DNA from: Comamonadaceae bacterium | GTDB taxonomy: Bacteria > Pseudomonadota > Gammaproteobacteria > Burkholderiales > Burkholderiaceae_C | Length of the DNA stretch: 53,553 nt | Reading direction: 5' to 3' | Assembly (NCBI GenBank): GCA_947442105.1 | Contig: CANEVH010000026.1 | Span: forward strand, 1-53,553 | Shown: positions 40,096 through 50,915 of the stretch, piece by piece | How positions within the stretch are numbered: the stretch's first letter is position 1 | Layout: each line of letters begins with the position of its first letter | Notes under the pieces: generated by a model | The model's input: only the letters and a program-made list of their open reading frames with translations | What the model was told of the DNA's origin: nothing | The model's database searches: none | Position numbers and translations under genes: made by a program

Positions 40096-40785
40096 ATGAA
40101 ACCGAAAAACGCCCGCGTTCCCGTGCACAAGCACGGGCCCCCAATCCAGCGCAAAAACGAAGTCCGCATCATCGGCGGCCTGTGGAAGCGCACCAAGCTC
40201 AAAGTCGCCGACAAACCCGGCCTGCGCCCCACGCCCGACCGGGTGCGCGAAACCCTGTTCAACTGGCTGGGCCAAGATTTGCGCGGCATGCGCTGCCTGG
40301 ACGCCTTTGCGGGCACCGGCGCCCTGGGTTTTGAGGCCGCCTCGCGCGGCGCGCAAGACGTGGTGCTGGTCGAACAAGACAGTGCGCTGATAGAGCAGCT
40401 CAAACGCACCCAAAGCCAGCTCGCCGCCCACCACATGCAAGTGCAGCGCGGCGACGGCGTGGCCGCCTTGCGCCAAGCCGCACCACTGAGCCAACACGTC
40501 ATTTTTTTGGACCCGCCGTTTGACTCCGCGCTGGCCGAGCCCGCACTGGCCGCTGCCGCCCGCGCACTAGCGCCCCAAGGCTGGATTTACCTTGAAGGCC
40601 CCCGCGCCTGGACTGCGGCCCAACTCGCGCCGCTGGGCCTGGTGTTGCACCGCCACCTCAAGGCCGGTGCGGTGCATGCGCACTTGCTTCGCGCGGCCAC
40701 ATCGGCCGAGTTGGCAGCCGCGCAGGCAGCAGCCGGCGAACCTTCAGCGCCCACCCCATCGCCTGAATCGTCACCCGGAGCTTGA
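40096..40785 (+). CDS. rsmD: 16S rRNA (guanine-N2) methyltransferase RsmD
   Basis: 229-residue methyltransferase for G966 of 16S rRNA. Features are the N-terminal VRIIGGLWKRTKLKV, LRPTPDRVRETLFNWL, the SAM-binding DAFAGTGALGFEAASRGA and the catalytic FLDPPF (about 137-142). An alanine/proline-rich C-terminal tail extends it slightly beyond the usual size. coaD starts 2 bp after its stop codon, the common rsmD-coaD pair. Confidence 0.94.
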   Translation: MKPKNARVPVHKHGPPIQRKNEVRIIGGLWKRTKLKVADKPGLRPTPDRVRETLFNWLGQDLRGMRCLDAFAGTGALGFEAASRGAQDVVLVEQDSALIEQLKRTQSQLAAHHMQVQRGDGVAALRQAAPLSQHVIFLDPPFDSALAEPALAAAARALAPQGWIYLEGPRAWTAAQLAPLGLVLHRHLKAGAVHAHLLRAATSAELAAAQAAAGEPSAPTPSPESSPGA

Positions 40786-40787
40786 CC

Positions 40788-41625
<838 letters not shown>

Positions 41626-41691
41626 GCCGCGCCCACGCGTGCCGCGCAGCGCACCAGCGGTTGCCACCCTTGCGCGGCGCAGGCCTTGGGG

Positions 41692-42168
41692 TCAGGGCTT
41701 TAGGCTGACTGCGGAAGGCGCTTTGCCGCTGCCAGACGGTGGCTGGGCGGGCTCGCCCGCTGGCTTTGGCTGGCGGGTAGTGGCCGGTTTGGCGACTTTG
41801 GTTGTGGCTTGCTTTTTCTTGGCTTTTGCTTCCGCGCGCAGGGCTTTTGCCTGGCTTACTTGCACTGCTTTTGCCGCTTGGGCTGCCGCTTTGGCCTGGC
41901 TGTCTGCGCGGCGCTGTACGGCGGCTTCATCGGCTTGGCGGGTTTTTTCCATTTGCCCGGCCAGGGCTCGCGCCTGCGCCGTGGCCTGGTCGGTTTGGGC
42001 TTTTTGCGCCGGGCTGCGCGGGTCTGCGGTGGGTACTGCCACGCCTTGGGGGCACGGCGTGTCGCTGTAGGTGTTGGAGCACTTGTAGACGGTTTGCGAC
42101 GATGCCGTAGCGCAAAAACAGGCTAGCAGCACGGCGCATGCCCGAACGCTGCGATGCGTTTTTTTCAT
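41692..42168 (-). CDS. Periplasmic DUF4124-like protein
   Basis: 158 residues with a signal peptide (about 1-24), then a short VYKCSNTYSDTPCPQG segment typical of DUF4124 domain proteins (two cysteines likely in a disulphide). The remainder is a charged alanine/lysine/glutamine-rich region predicted to be helical (about 60-120) and a proline-rich end, a low-complexity design. Function of the family is unknown. It lies between the ferredoxin gene (convergent) and pth (same strand). Confidence 0.7.
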   Translation of the reverse strand: MKKTHRSVRACAVLLACFCATASSQTVYKCSNTYSDTPCPQGVAVPTADPRSPAQKAQTDQATAQARALAGQMEKTRQADEAAVQRRADSQAKAAAQAAKAVQVSQAKALRAEAKAKKKQATTKVAKPATTRQPKPAGEPAQPPSGSGKAPSAVSLKP

Positions 42169-42217
42169 GAATCCCCCCTTTTTGGCATGCGTACGACGGC
42201 TCTGCAGCCGTACCCGT

Positions 42218-42865
42218 TTATTCTGACATTGGGGGTGGATTTGGCAAGCTGGGCTTGTCGGTCTCTGCGGGGCGGGGCGGCTTGGGTCGCGGCGGGCGGC
42301 TGGTGTGGATTAGCAGCATGGCCTTGTTCATATCCCCCGCCAGCAGCGCGGGCAACGCACCCAGTGCGCGGTCTATGCACTGGTCCACTGCAATGCGGTC
42401 GTCTAGCGGCGGTTTTTTCAATACCCAATTCGCCACTTCGGACTTCACGCCGGGGTGGCCCACGCCCAGGCGCAATCGCCAGTAGTCGCCAGTGCCGAGT
42501 TGGGCGTGAATATCGCGCAGCCCGTTGTGGCCGGCGTGGCTGCCACCAAACTTGAGCTTGGCCTCGCCGGGCGGTAAATCCAGCTCGTCGTGCGCTACCA
42601 ATATCTCGTCCGGCTTGATTTTGAAAAAGCGCGCCAGCGCAGATACCGACTTGCCTGACAGGTTCATAAAGGTCTGCGGCTCCAGCAGCCACAGGGGCTG
42701 GCCCGCAAAGCTGGTGCGCGCCACCAGGCCGTGGTAGCTGCGGTCCATCGCCAGCGAGGTTTTGAGCGCGCGCGCGGCGCCGTCAAGCAAGCAAAAGCCC
42801 GCGTTGTGCCGCGTTGCTTCGTATTCAGGGCCGGGGTTGCCCAGGCCGACCAGGAGCTTGATCAT
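42218..42865 (-). CDS. pth: Peptidyl-tRNA hydrolase with proline-rich tail
   Basis: 215 residues from ATG 42865, rescuing peptidyl-tRNA from stalled ribosomes. [20 protein letters not shown] at 5-24 includes the catalytic H20, and [36 protein letters not shown] and GHPG are family blocks. The body ends near residue 187; a tail of about 28 residues ([10 protein letters not shown] region) is an unusual extra. It follows rplY on the same strand, the common order rplY-pth. Confidence 0.94.
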   Translation of the reverse strand: MIKLLVGLGNPGPEYEATRHNAGFCLLDGAARALKTSLAMDRSYHGLVARTSFAGQPLWLLEPQTFMNLSGKSVSALARFFKIKPDEILVAHDELDLPPGEAKLKFGGSHAGHNGLRDIHAQLGTGDYWRLRLGVGHPGVKSEVANWVLKKPPLDDRIAVDQCIDRALGALPALLAGDMNKAMLLIHTSRPPRPKPPRPAETDKPSLPNPPPMSE

Positions 42866-42951
42866 GGGGTGCAAAAAAGGGTTAGATGAATGGCGTCATG
42901 GGGCGGGACGCATGGCGTGCATGGTAGATCGAAACGGCCTGTATCAAAGCA

Positions 42952-42977
42952 AAACGGCCCACCGAAGTGGGCCGTTT
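42952..42977 (-). terminator. Rho-independent terminator after rplY
   Basis: AAACGGCCCAC (42952-42962) and GTGGGCCGTTT (42967-42977) pair over 11 bases around a CGAA loop. On the minus strand the stem is followed by TTTT, placing it at the end of rplY and before pth. Confidence 0.85.
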
Positions 42978-42997
42978 GCGAGACTACAGCAGCAAGC

Positions 42998-43612
42998 TTA
43001 CTTCTTGCCTTTGCCTTTGACGGGTGCGGCCACCGGCGCTTCCACCACCTCGACCACCGGCGTTACCACGGACACGATGACGGGGTTTTCGCGGCCACGG
43101 ATCACGGCGGTAACACCGTTGGGCAGGGTCAGGTCCTTGGCGTGCAAGGAGGTGCCTTTCTTCAGGCCGCTCAGGTCCACAGCGATGAATTCAGGCAGGT
43201 TCGCGGGCAGGCAAGCCACTTCCAGGTCGGTCACAACGTGGGTGATCAAGCAGGCGTCGATTTTGAACGCTGGAGAATTCTCTTCACCACTGAAGTGCAA
43301 TGGCACTTTCATGTGCAGCGTGGTGTTGGCGTCCACACGCTGAAAGTCGATGTGCAAAATCAATTGCTTGAAGGGGTGCATTTGCACGTTGCGCAGCAAG
43401 ACTTTGCTTTCCACGCCGTTTAACTCCATGTCCAAGATGGACGCATGGAAGGCTTCCTTCTTGATGGCATGCCACAAGGCGTTGTGGTCCAGCTCAATGT
43501 TCATGGGTTCTGCGGTGCCACCATAGACGATGCCAGGGGTGCGACCGGTAATGCGGAGACGGCGGCTCGCACCCGTGCCCTGCTTAGCGCGCTCAAAAGC
43601 GACAAATTTCAT
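42998..43612 (-). CDS. rplY: 50S ribosomal protein L25 (Ctc type)
   Basis: 204-residue long form of L25, which binds 5S rRNA. The N-terminal domain ([32 protein letters not shown]) and the C-terminal TL5-type domain (about 100-185) are present, and an alanine/proline/lysine tail (APVKGKGKK) ends it. The form with the second domain is usual in Betaproteobacteria. It lies between prs and pth on the same strand. Confidence 0.94.
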   Translation of the reverse strand: MKFVAFERAKQGTGASRRLRITGRTPGIVYGGTAEPMNIELDHNALWHAIKKEAFHASILDMELNGVESKVLLRNVQMHPFKQLILHIDFQRVDANTTLHMKVPLHFSGEENSPAFKIDACLITHVVTDLEVACLPANLPEFIAVDLSGLKKGTSLHAKDLTLPNGVTAVIRGRENPVIVSVVTPVVEVVEAPVAAPVKGKGKK

Positions 43613-43711
43613 AACTTACTCCTAAAAGAGTCCACCGCGACCAGTGTGACTCCGGTTTAACAAAGGCGCTAGCAACCCAACCAGCTGCGCAGCGCCCGCT
43701 TTTTGCCCAGA

Positions 43712-44689
43712 TCAGAACAAATTGTCCTGGTCCGAGAACAAACTCATGACCGACTCCCCTTTGGCAATGCGCAAAATCGTCTCCGCGATCAGCGGCGCCA
43801 CCGTGAGCTGGCGGATTTTTTTGCAGCCCGCCGCAGCGGCGCTCAGGGGAATCGTGTTGGTCACCACCACTTCGTCTAGCGCGTCGCCTTGCGAAATGCG
43901 CTCAATGGCAGGACCCGAAAAAATGGGGTGGGTGCAGTAGGCATACACCTTTTTCGCGCCGCGCATTTTCAGCACCTCGGCCGCTTTGACCAAGGTGCCA
44001 GACGTGTCAATCATGTCGTCCATGATCACGCAGTTGCGCCCTTCGATCTCGCCAATCACGTGCATGACTTCGCTCACATTGGCCCTGGGCCGGCGCTTGT
44101 CAATGATGGCCAGATCGCAGTTAAGCTGCTTGGCGAGTGCCCGCGCGCGCACCACGCCGCCGACGTCGGGCGATACGACGATCAGGTCGTCGTAGTTTTT
44201 TTGCCGCAAGTCGCCCAACAACACAGGCGAGGCGTAAATATTGTCCACAGGGATGTCAAAAAAGCCCTGAATCTGGTCGGCATGCAAATCCATGGTCAAC
44301 ACGCGTGACACACCGGCGGTTTGCAGCATATTGGCCACCAGCTTGGCGGTAATCGGCACACGGGTGGAGCGCGGGCGACGGTCTTGGCGGGCATAGCCGA
44401 AGTACGGGATAACGGCGCTGATGCGTTCGGCCGATGCGCGCTTGAGCGCGTCCACCATGATCAGCAGCTCCATCAAATTTTCGTTGGTTGGCGCGCAAGT
44501 GCTTTGCACCACGAACACATCGCGGGCGCGCACGTTTTGGTTGATTTCGACGGTCACTTCACCGTCTGAGAAGCGGCCCACCGTGGCCGCGCCCAGGCTG
44601 ATCCCGAGGTCCCGCGCAATGTCCGCACCCATGCCTGGGTTGGCGTTGCCGGTGAAAACCATGAACTCGGGATGGTGGGGTTCCTGCAT
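43712..44689 (-). CDS. prs: Ribose-phosphate pyrophosphokinase
   Basis: 325 residues from ATG 44689; a longer frame would run across the tRNA gene and is not real. It makes PRPP from ribose-5-phosphate and ATP for nucleotide, histidine and tryptophan synthesis. [18 protein letters not shown] at the start, [21 protein letters not shown] and the PRPP loop [14 protein letters not shown] are class I Prs features. rplY follows 99 bp downstream on the same strand, as is common. Confidence 0.95.
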   Translation of the reverse strand: MQEPHHPEFMVFTGNANPGMGADIARDLGISLGAATVGRFSDGEVTVEINQNVRARDVFVVQSTCAPTNENLMELLIMVDALKRASAERISAVIPYFGYARQDRRPRSTRVPITAKLVANMLQTAGVSRVLTMDLHADQIQGFFDIPVDNIYASPVLLGDLRQKNYDDLIVVSPDVGGVVRARALAKQLNCDLAIIDKRRPRANVSEVMHVIGEIEGRNCVIMDDMIDTSGTLVKAAEVLKMRGAKKVYAYCTHPIFSGPAIERISQGDALDEVVVTNTIPLSAAAAGCKKIRQLTVAPLIAETILRIAKGESVMSLFSDQDNLF

Positions 44690-44775
44690 GGGGTGGTCCA
44701 GCGCTAGAGGGTTTATGGTTTCAGCTTGCACCCACCGGTGGCTTTTGCCATTCCGATGGGGCTGTTCACAATATT

Positions 44776-44852
44776 TGGCAGGGGAAGAAGGATTCGAACC
44801 TTCGCATGCTGGAATCAAAATCCAGTGCCTTAACCAACTTGGCGATTCCCCT
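44776..44852 (-). tRNA. tRNA-Gln (UUG anticodon)
   Basis: Read on the minus strand it starts AGGGGAA, has a seven-base anticodon loop TTTTGAT within the CTGGA/TCCAG stem, so the anticodon is UUG (Gln), then the T arm GGTTCGAATCC and an encoded CCA end. The acceptor stem AGGGGAA/TTCCCCT closes with seven pairs and discriminator G. It lies just upstream of prs on the same strand. Confidence 0.92.
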
Positions 44853-44928
44853 ACACAGGTCGGCAGCTAAATGCTACCCACCGATAAACCTTGTCACATC
44901 CGCCCACCCGAGGGAAGGGGCTTCACCG

Positions 44929-45759
44929 TTACCAACCTTTGAGCGGGTGGCATTCCAAACTGCTGCATGTTTTCAGTAGCAAGCCCGGTGGGGCGTCAGC
45001 CATATCAACATCGTGCGTTAGCAAAGCAAACACTGCGCTGCCAGAGCCCGTCATACGCGGCTTGAGGTCTTTGCAAGCCAGCCATTCAAGGGCTTGGCAC
45101 ATACTCGGACATAGGCTTTGCGCAACAGGCTGCAAGTCGTTATGACCAAAGCCATAAGGGTTCGCAGCGAAGCCTGAAATTATAGCAAGCTCCGTATTGC
45201 GTTTGAGGTGGGGATCGGAAAATATGCGGCTGGTGTCGAGCCCGGCTAGCGGTTTGGCGATCACCAGGCGTGCGCTCGGCACATGCACGGGGGTAATCTG
45301 CTCACCCACACCTTCTACCCAGGCGTTGTCTCCACCCAAGAAAAAGGGCACATCGGCGCCAAGGCCCAGCCCGATGCAGGCCAGGGCTTGGCGCGGCAGC
45401 TGCAAATTCCAAAGTCGGTTGAGCGCCAAAAGCGTGGAGGCTGCGTCGGAAGATCCGCCTCCCATGCCGGCTTGGGCGGGCACCGACTTGGCCACGCCAA
45501 TATGGGCTCCCAAGCGGCAATCGGTGGCCTTTTGCAGCGCGCGTGCTGCGCGCAACACCAGGTCGTCGGCAGGCAGTTCCCAGCTCAGGTCTTCGCGGCT
45601 GAGTTTGCCGTCCTGGCGCACCTCAAAGTGCAGCTGGTCGCACCAGTCCACCAGCAAGAAGACGGACTGCAAGAGGTGGTAGCCGTCGGCGCGCCGCCCG
45701 GTGATGTGCAAAAAAAGGTTGAGCTTGGCGGGCGCGGGAACATCGTAGAGAGACTGCAT
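44929..45759 (-). CDS. ispE: 4-diphosphocytidyl-2-C-methyl-D-erythritol kinase
   Basis: 276 residues from ATG 45759, which begins MQSLYDVPAPAKLNLFLHITG like other IspE proteins; earlier starts fall in the lolB gene. It is a GHMP kinase of the non-mevalonate isoprenoid pathway. The ATP loop AQAGMGGGSSDAAS lies near 95-108 and the late MTGSGSAVFAL motif near 244-254. It follows lolB by 7 bp on the same strand (lolB-ispE is a common pair). Confidence 0.93.
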   Translation of the reverse strand: MQSLYDVPAPAKLNLFLHITGRRADGYHLLQSVFLLVDWCDQLHFEVRQDGKLSREDLSWELPADDLVLRAARALQKATDCRLGAHIGVAKSVPAQAGMGGGSSDAASTLLALNRLWNLQLPRQALACIGLGLGADVPFFLGGDNAWVEGVGEQITPVHVPSARLVIAKPLAGLDTSRIFSDPHLKRNTELAIISGFAANPYGFGHNDLQPVAQSLCPSMCQALEWLACKDLKPRMTGSGSAVFALLTHDVDMADAPPGLLLKTCSSLECHPLKGW

Positions 45760-45766
45760 GGTCAAG

Positions 45767-46276
45767 TTACCGAGGCTCCAAAATGATTTTGATGTCGGCT
45801 GCCGGAGCCGGCGCCAGGCGGCGTGCCCGCAGGCGCCCAGCGGGCAGGTCTTGCAGGTCGACTTCCCATCCAGGGGGTGCAAAAGCATCGCCTTGCAGCC
45901 AGGCAAACAAGGCTGCCATCGGCAGCGCGGTGCCCAAACTGTGGGCCACCATGGCGTCTACAGACTCAAATTGCAGCCGTTCTTGCGGGGTTTGCAGCGT
46001 AGCGGCCTGAGGGCTCCAGCGCAGCGTGGCCACCCGCATGCCAAGCAAGCTGCTGAGTTCGAGCGCGCCCTCGCTGGGCGAGCCCTCAAGCAAAAAGTTC
46101 GCGGAAAAAGCCTGGGCGGGGCTAGATGCAATGTTGACGGCCAGACGCCCTTGCCACAAGGCCTGCGCCGAGTTGGTGGGTCGGGGGTAAAAACTGGCAC
46201 AAGCCGACAGCAGGCTGAGCCCGCACAGGGCAAGCAGCGCCGCAGGCGCCCAGCGCCAGGCGCCAAAAAGCGTCAT
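45767..46276 (-). CDS. lolB: Outer-membrane lipoprotein insertion factor LolB
   Basis: 169 residues with a lipoprotein signal, lipobox LLSAC with Cys26. LolB receives lipoproteins from LolA and puts them into the outer membrane. Beta-strand pattern, the RLAVNIASSPAQAFSANFLLEG segment and position between a TPR gene and ispE support the call; sequence conservation in the family is low. Its start overlaps the end of the TPR gene by 4 bases, so it is translationally coupled. Confidence 0.85.
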   Translation of the reverse strand: MTLFGAWRWAPAALLALCGLSLLSACASFYPRPTNSAQALWQGRLAVNIASSPAQAFSANFLLEGSPSEGALELSSLLGMRVATLRWSPQAATLQTPQERLQFESVDAMVAHSLGTALPMAALFAWLQGDAFAPPGWEVDLQDLPAGRLRARRLAPAPAADIKIILEPR

Positions 46277-48024
46277 AGCGCGCCGCGCAGGCGCAAGATG
46301 GTGGCCTTGAGGGTGTCGTTGTCGCGGTTGAGTTGCAGGCCTTGATTCCAGGTCGCAATCGCTTTTTCACGCTGGTTAAGCGTCCACAGCACCTCGCCCA
46401 GGTGGGCTGCAATCTCGGCGTCGGGGCGGGACGCAAAAGCCTGTTGCAGCAGCGCCAAAGACTGGTCTAAATTGCCACTGCGAAACTCCACCCAGGCCAG
46501 GCTGTCAATGATGAAGGGGTCGTCGGGCGCAAACTTGAGCGCTTTTTCCACCAGTTCGCGCGCTTCGGGCAGGCGTTGGTTGCGGTCTGCCAGTGAATAA
46601 CCCAGTGCGTTGTAGGCCGCGTGGTAGTCGGGTTTGGCGGAAATCAGGCGACGCAAAATCGCCTCCATTTCGTCTGGCCTGCCGAGTTTTTCTGCCGAAA
46701 CGGCCAGCTCATAACTCAGCTCTGCGTCACCGGGGAACTGTTGCAGCGCGTGGGTCAGCAGGGTGTAGGCGGCCGGTTCTTGCTGGTTGTCGCGCAATAG
46801 TTGCAGTTCAACGCTCACTTTATTGCGCGCGTCTTCGGGCGTTTTTTCCGGCAAGGCCTGCACCAGTGCGCGCGCCTGTTCCATTTGCCCTTGCTTAGCC
46901 AGGATCATCGCCCGGCGCAACTGCACTTTGGGCGCATCCTGCGGGCTGTTGATGCGCTCCAAGTAGGCTTGGGCTTGCGCTGGATTTTGGTTTTTCTGGG
47001 CTATCTGCGCCAGTACCAAATAAGCCTGTACCGCACCGCGAGGCGTAAGCGGCGCCGAATCGTCATCGCTGGTTTGCCCCGCTACAGGAACCAAGCGCAA
47101 ATAACGCTGCAGAGATTGCTCTGCCGCCACCAGCTCCTGGTTCTGGAACTCAATCGAGCCTTTGACCAGCCAGGCCTCGGGGTAGTCTGGTTGCGCGCTG
47201 CTTAGCGCCGAAACCTGCGCCAGCGCCTGTGGATAACGCTGGAGGTCTATGAGTTTGCGCACATAGCCCATGCGGATGTCCGCCTGGGGCTTGGCAGCCA
47301 GGTAGGGGACGAGCAAGGCTTGGGCGCTCTCAAAATCGGCATCCAGCAAATTGACGCACAAGAGCGCGATCTCGTCCGACAGCGGATTGAGGCCAGCGCC
47401 TTGGCGTGCAGCAGCCAGTGCGCCAGATTTAGCGTCGGCCAGTAGGCGCAGATTTCCCACCATGGCCCAGGCCACCGGCCCGGTGCTGGGGTTGAGCAGT
47501 TCTTTGGCCAAGGCTTTTTCTAACCATTCCGCGGCGCCGGCTTTGTCGCTGGCACGGGTGAAAAAGCGGCTGAGGAAGATGATGGTGGCCCCGCGCTCGG
47601 CGGCGCTGGCGCGTGCCAAGCTGCGTTGCACTGGCGCGAGCGCCTCGGGCAGGCGGTTCAGGCCAATGAAAAGCTGCAGCAAATAACGGTCCGCTTCGGG
47701 CGAATCAGGCAGGGCCTGCTGCCAGGCTTTTGCCGCAGCAAGGGCGGCATTGGCGTCGCGTCCGCGCAAGGCGATCTCGATGGCGCGCTCGAACAACTGA
47801 CGGTCTTGGGATTGACGTGCTGCGCCCAGCATCAAACCATAGGCCGAGCCGATGTCCTCGTTTTGCAAACTCAGCTCACTGAGCAACAGTTGGTAAAAAA
47901 GCTCTGCGGTGAGTGCAGAGTTGGGCGGCGGCGCGGCAGCCGGGTCGCTCGCAGCCTCTTGGGCCTGGGCCCAGGATGCGAAAACCAAGGCCCAAACGGT
48001 AAGGAAGTGGGTGAAGCGAGACAT
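46273..48024 (-). CDS. Exported tetratricopeptide-repeat protein
   Basis: 583 residues from ATG 48024 with a signal peptide (cleavage AQA near residue 22). Repeats of the TPR type cover about 70-583, clearest in the C-terminal third (AELSYELAVSAEKLGR, NALGYSLADRNQRLPEARELVEKALKFAPDDP, IAAHLGEVLWTLNQREKAIATWNQGL). A conserved gene of this kind precedes lolB in many Betaproteobacteria; its role is probably a scaffold in the periplasm or outer membrane. I do not know a specific function. Upstream in-frame codons extend over the mutM promoter and are not used. Confidence 0.85.
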   Translation of the reverse strand: MSRFTHFLTVWALVFASWAQAQEAASDPAAAPPPNSALTAELFYQLLLSELSLQNEDIGSAYGLMLGAARQSQDRQLFERAIEIALRGRDANAALAAAKAWQQALPDSPEADRYLLQLFIGLNRLPEALAPVQRSLARASAAERGATIIFLSRFFTRASDKAGAAEWLEKALAKELLNPSTGPVAWAMVGNLRLLADAKSGALAAARQGAGLNPLSDEIALLCVNLLDADFESAQALLVPYLAAKPQADIRMGYVRKLIDLQRYPQALAQVSALSSAQPDYPEAWLVKGSIEFQNQELVAAEQSLQRYLRLVPVAGQTSDDDSAPLTPRGAVQAYLVLAQIAQKNQNPAQAQAYLERINSPQDAPKVQLRRAMILAKQGQMEQARALVQALPEKTPEDARNKVSVELQLLRDNQQEPAAYTLLTHALQQFPGDAELSYELAVSAEKLGRPDEMEAILRRLISAKPDYHAAYNALGYSLADRNQRLPEARELVEKALKFAPDDPFIIDSLAWVEFRSGNLDQSLALLQQAFASRPDAEIAAHLGEVLWTLNQREKAIATWNQGLQLNRDNDTLKATILRLRGAL

Positions 48025-48106
48025 GCGACCATAATAATCCAAGGCCTTATTTCGAAGAGCCGCCTGTGAGGGGGTTCCCCTTTTTTCAAACCCCCGCCTG
48101 CGTTCA

Positions 48107-48922
48107 ATGCCCGAATTACCCGAAGTAGAAGTCACCCGGCGCAGTTTTGCCGACCGCATTGCCGGGGCGCGCATTGCGTCGCTAGAGTTAGGCAAGCCCC
48201 TGCGCTGGCCGCTGGGCTGCGATCCGGCCAGCTTGGTCGGGCAGCGGGTGCTGGCGGTGCGCAGGCGCGGCAAATACTTGCTGCTGGACTTGGAGCATGG
48301 CCTGTTGCTGCTGCACTTGGGCATGTCGGGCAGCGTCATGTTCAGCGCGCACTTGGGGCCTGCTGGCAAGCACGACCATTTTTCCCTTCACACCTCGCAA
48401 GGCGTGCTGCGGCTGAACGACCCGCGCCGCTTTGGAGCCGTGGTGTTTGCGCCGAACGAGCACAGCCCGCAGGCACAAAAGCTGCTGGGCAAGCTGGGCG
48501 TGGAACCCTTGGGCGAGGACTTTGTTTTGGATGGCTTTGTACGGGCCTTGAAGCAACGCAAGGCCCCTATCAAACAAGTCTTGCTCTCGGGCGACACAGT
48601 GGTGGGTGTGGGCAATATTTACGCGTCTGAGGCCTTGTTTTTGGCGGGCATCCGCCCGACTACGCGGGCAGTGCGCCTGAGCCGCGCGCGGGTGGCGCGC
48701 TTGCACGATGCCATACGCTCGGTGCTGGCGCGGGCGGTGGAACAGGGCGGCAGCACCCTGCGGGACTTTTCCAACGCGCAGGGCGAGTCGGGTCACTTTC
48801 AGCTAGAGGCTGCGGTCTATGGCCGCGCCGGATTGCCGTGCCGGGTGTGCAGCACCTTGGTGCGCACCATACGCCAGGGCCAGCGCTCCACGTTTTTTTG
48901 CCCGGCATGCCAAAAGCCATGA
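48107..48922 (+). CDS. mutM: Formamidopyrimidine-DNA glycosylase
   Basis: 271-residue enzyme that removes 8-oxoguanine and Fapy lesions. The N-terminal PELPEVE with the catalytic proline, the helix-two-turn-helix ([17 protein letters not shown]) and the C-terminal zinc finger [18 protein letters not shown] with CPAC complete the family pattern. It is divergent from the TPR gene and overlaps mutY by 4 bases, so both repair enzymes against oxidised guanine are made together. Confidence 0.95.
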   Translation: MPELPEVEVTRRSFADRIAGARIASLELGKPLRWPLGCDPASLVGQRVLAVRRRGKYLLLDLEHGLLLLHLGMSGSVMFSAHLGPAGKHDHFSLHTSQGVLRLNDPRRFGAVVFAPNEHSPQAQKLLGKLGVEPLGEDFVLDGFVRALKQRKAPIKQVLLSGDTVVGVGNIYASEALFLAGIRPTTRAVRLSRARVARLHDAIRSVLARAVEQGGSTLRDFSNAQGESGHFQLEAAVYGRAGLPCRVCSTLVRTIRQGQRSTFFCPACQKP

Positions 48923-49974
48923 GCGCGACCACCGAGCCGGGAGCTTTTGCAGCCGACGTGGTGGCATGGCAATCCGTGCATGGGCGCAACAGCCTGCCCT
49001 GGCAAAACACCCAAGACCCCTATGCAGTGTGGCTGTCCGAGATCATGCTGCAGCAAACCCAGGTGGCCACGGTGCACGACTACTTTGCGCGCTTTGTTGC
49101 CCAGTTGCCCACGGTGCAGGCCTTGGCCCAGGCTAGCCTAGACGAGGTGCTGGGCTTGTGGAGCGGCTTGGGCTACTACAGCCGGGCGCGCAATTTGCAT
49201 CGCTGTGCGCAAGACGTGGTGCGCCTGCACGGAGGGGTTTTTCCGCGCACCGCTGAAGTGCTAGTCACCTTGCCCGGCATTGGGCGCTCTACGGCAGCGG
49301 CCATTGCGTCCTTGTGCTTTGGTGAGCGGGTGGCTATTTTGGACGCCAACGTCAAGCGCGTGCTCACGCGCGTGCTGGGCTTTGACGGTGACCTGGCGCA
49401 GGCCGCGCAGGAGCGCCTGCTGTGGGCGGCCGCCACCGATTTGCTGCCGCTGCCCGCATTGGCCGCGCAAACCATGGCCCGCTACACCCAGGGCATGATG
49501 GACTTGGGCGCCACCGTGTGCCTGCCCAAAAAGCCAATGTGCCTGGTATGCCCGGTGCAAAGCGCTTGCGTGGCTTGCGCGGGCGGCGACCCGCAGCGCT
49601 ACCCGGTGCGCAGCCGCAAGCTCAAGCGCTCCAGCCAGTCGATATGGCTGCTGTGGGCGCAAGCGAGCGATGGCGCGGTGTGGCTGAACACCCGGCCCAC
49701 GCCGGGCGTTTGGGCCGGTTTGCATTGCTTTCCTCTGTTTGACGACGAAGCGGCATTGCGCGCGGCGTTACCCACCCACTTGCGCGAGGGCCTGCAGGCG
49801 CAAGCCGTTTTCATGCACGTGCTCACGCACAAAGACCTGCATCTGCATCCCTGGCGTTTGGCGGTGGATAGGTCCACGGATTTGGCTTCACTGCCGGGGC
49901 GCTGGGTGCAGGCCGACCAGTGGCCAAGCTTGGGCCTGCCCGCGCCGATTCGCAAATTGCTGGCGCTGGGCTGA
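48919..49974 (+). CDS. mutY: Adenine DNA glycosylase
   Basis: 351 residues from ATG 48919, which overlaps the mutM stop (ATGA). It removes adenine paired with 8-oxoguanine. The helix-hairpin-helix [13 protein letters not shown] is followed by the catalytic aspartate in [11 protein letters not shown], and the 4Fe-4S motif C-x6-C-x2-C-x5-C is seen in [17 protein letters not shown]. The C-terminal NUDIX-like 8-oxoG recognition domain is present. Converges on rapZ with a small 6-bp hairpin at 49974-49988. Confidence 0.94.
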   Translation: MSATTEPGAFAADVVAWQSVHGRNSLPWQNTQDPYAVWLSEIMLQQTQVATVHDYFARFVAQLPTVQALAQASLDEVLGLWSGLGYYSRARNLHRCAQDVVRLHGGVFPRTAEVLVTLPGIGRSTAAAIASLCFGERVAILDANVKRVLTRVLGFDGDLAQAAQERLLWAAATDLLPLPALAAQTMARYTQGMMDLGATVCLPKKPMCLVCPVQSACVACAGGDPQRYPVRSRKLKRSSQSIWLLWAQASDGAVWLNTRPTPGVWAGLHCFPLFDDEAALRAALPTHLREGLQAQAVFMHVLTHKDLHLHPWRLAVDRSTDLASLPGRWVQADQWPSLGLPAPIRKLLALG

Positions 49975-50012
49975 GTGCCACAGGCACTGCGCGCACCGCG
50001 CCCTAAAACTCG

Positions 50013-50915
50013 TTAACTCGGCGCCGGGCCGGTCCAGGCGTCGAGTTCGCGGTGGCGCTTGAGCGTGACCCACTGCGCCGCAAAGTGCTGCGCGAGTTGT
50101 TCCACCAAAAACACCGAGCGGTGCTGGCCACCGGTGCAGCCGATGGCGACGGTCACGTAGCTGCGGTGGTCGCGCGCCATGGACGGGAGCCAGTTGCCCA
50201 CAAACTGGGCGATTTGGGACTGCATTTGCCCGGCTTCCGGCTGGGCTTGGAGAAACTCGGCCACTGGGGCATCGCGCCCGGTGAGCGAACGCAGTGCACT
50301 CTCGTAATGCGGGTTGGGCAGCATGCGCACATCAAACACAAAATCCGCGTCCGAGGGCACGCCACGCTTGAAGGCGAAGGACTCAAACACCAAGGTCAGT
50401 TGCGCCGGTGCCGACCCGATCAACGCTTTGACATAGCTTTGCAGTTGCGCCGGGCGGATCATGCTGGAGTCGATTACGTGGGATTCGGCGCGTATGGCTT
50501 CGAGCATGTGGCGCTCCAGCTCAATGGCTTCGACCAGCGCCCGGCGCTGGTCTGTCCCGCCTGGGGCCGTGCCGAGCTCCGACAAGGGGTGTTTGCGCCG
50601 CGTTTCAGAGTAGCGGCGCACAAGGGTGCCGGTGCTGGCGTCCAAAAACAAGGCCTTTACCGCAAGCCCTTGGCCGCGCAGGCGCTCCAATTGCTGGGGC
50701 ACCAGCGGCAGTGAAGTGGCGCTGCGCACGTCCATGGCGATGGCCACACGCGCTGCGGCGTGCTGCTGCTCCAGTGCAACAAAGTCCAATAGCAGCTCGG
50801 GTGGCAGGTTGTCCACGCAGTAAAAACCAGCGTCCTCCAGGGCGTGCAAGGCCACCGACTTACCCGAGCCCGACATGCCGGTAATCAGCACCAACTCCAT
50901 GGCTGTAGCGCTCAT
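50013..50915 (-). CDS. rapZ: RNase adapter protein RapZ
   Basis: 300 residues from ATG 50915 (another in-frame ATG lies 15 bases downstream). The start overlaps the recN stop by 4 bases. Walker A GMSGSGKS is at 13-20, followed by [17 protein letters not shown], and the C-terminal [17 protein letters not shown] is a family signature. In enteric bacteria RapZ guides RNase E to a small RNA in amino-sugar control; in other bacteria it is often part of a cluster with ptsN/hprK functions. Its role here is not specifically known. Confidence 0.9.
   Translation of the reverse strand: MSATAMELVLITGMSGSGKSVALHALEDAGFYCVDNLPPELLLDFVALEQQHAAARVAIAMDVRSATSLPLVPQQLERLRGQGLAVKALFLDASTGTLVRRYSETRRKHPLSELGTAPGGTDQRRALVEAIELERHMLEAIRAESHVIDSSMIRPAQLQSYVKALIGSAPAQLTLVFESFAFKRGVPSDADFVFDVRMLPNPHYESALRSLTGRDAPVAEFLQAQPEAGQMQSQIAQFVGNWLPSMARDHRSYVTVAIGCTGGQHRSVFLVEQLAQHFAAQWVTLKRHRELDAWTGPAPS

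Noticed and set aside
44690..44818. Longer N-terminus for Prs
   Set aside because: The extra codons read across the tRNA-Gln gene. The conserved Prs start at 44689 is the better choice.
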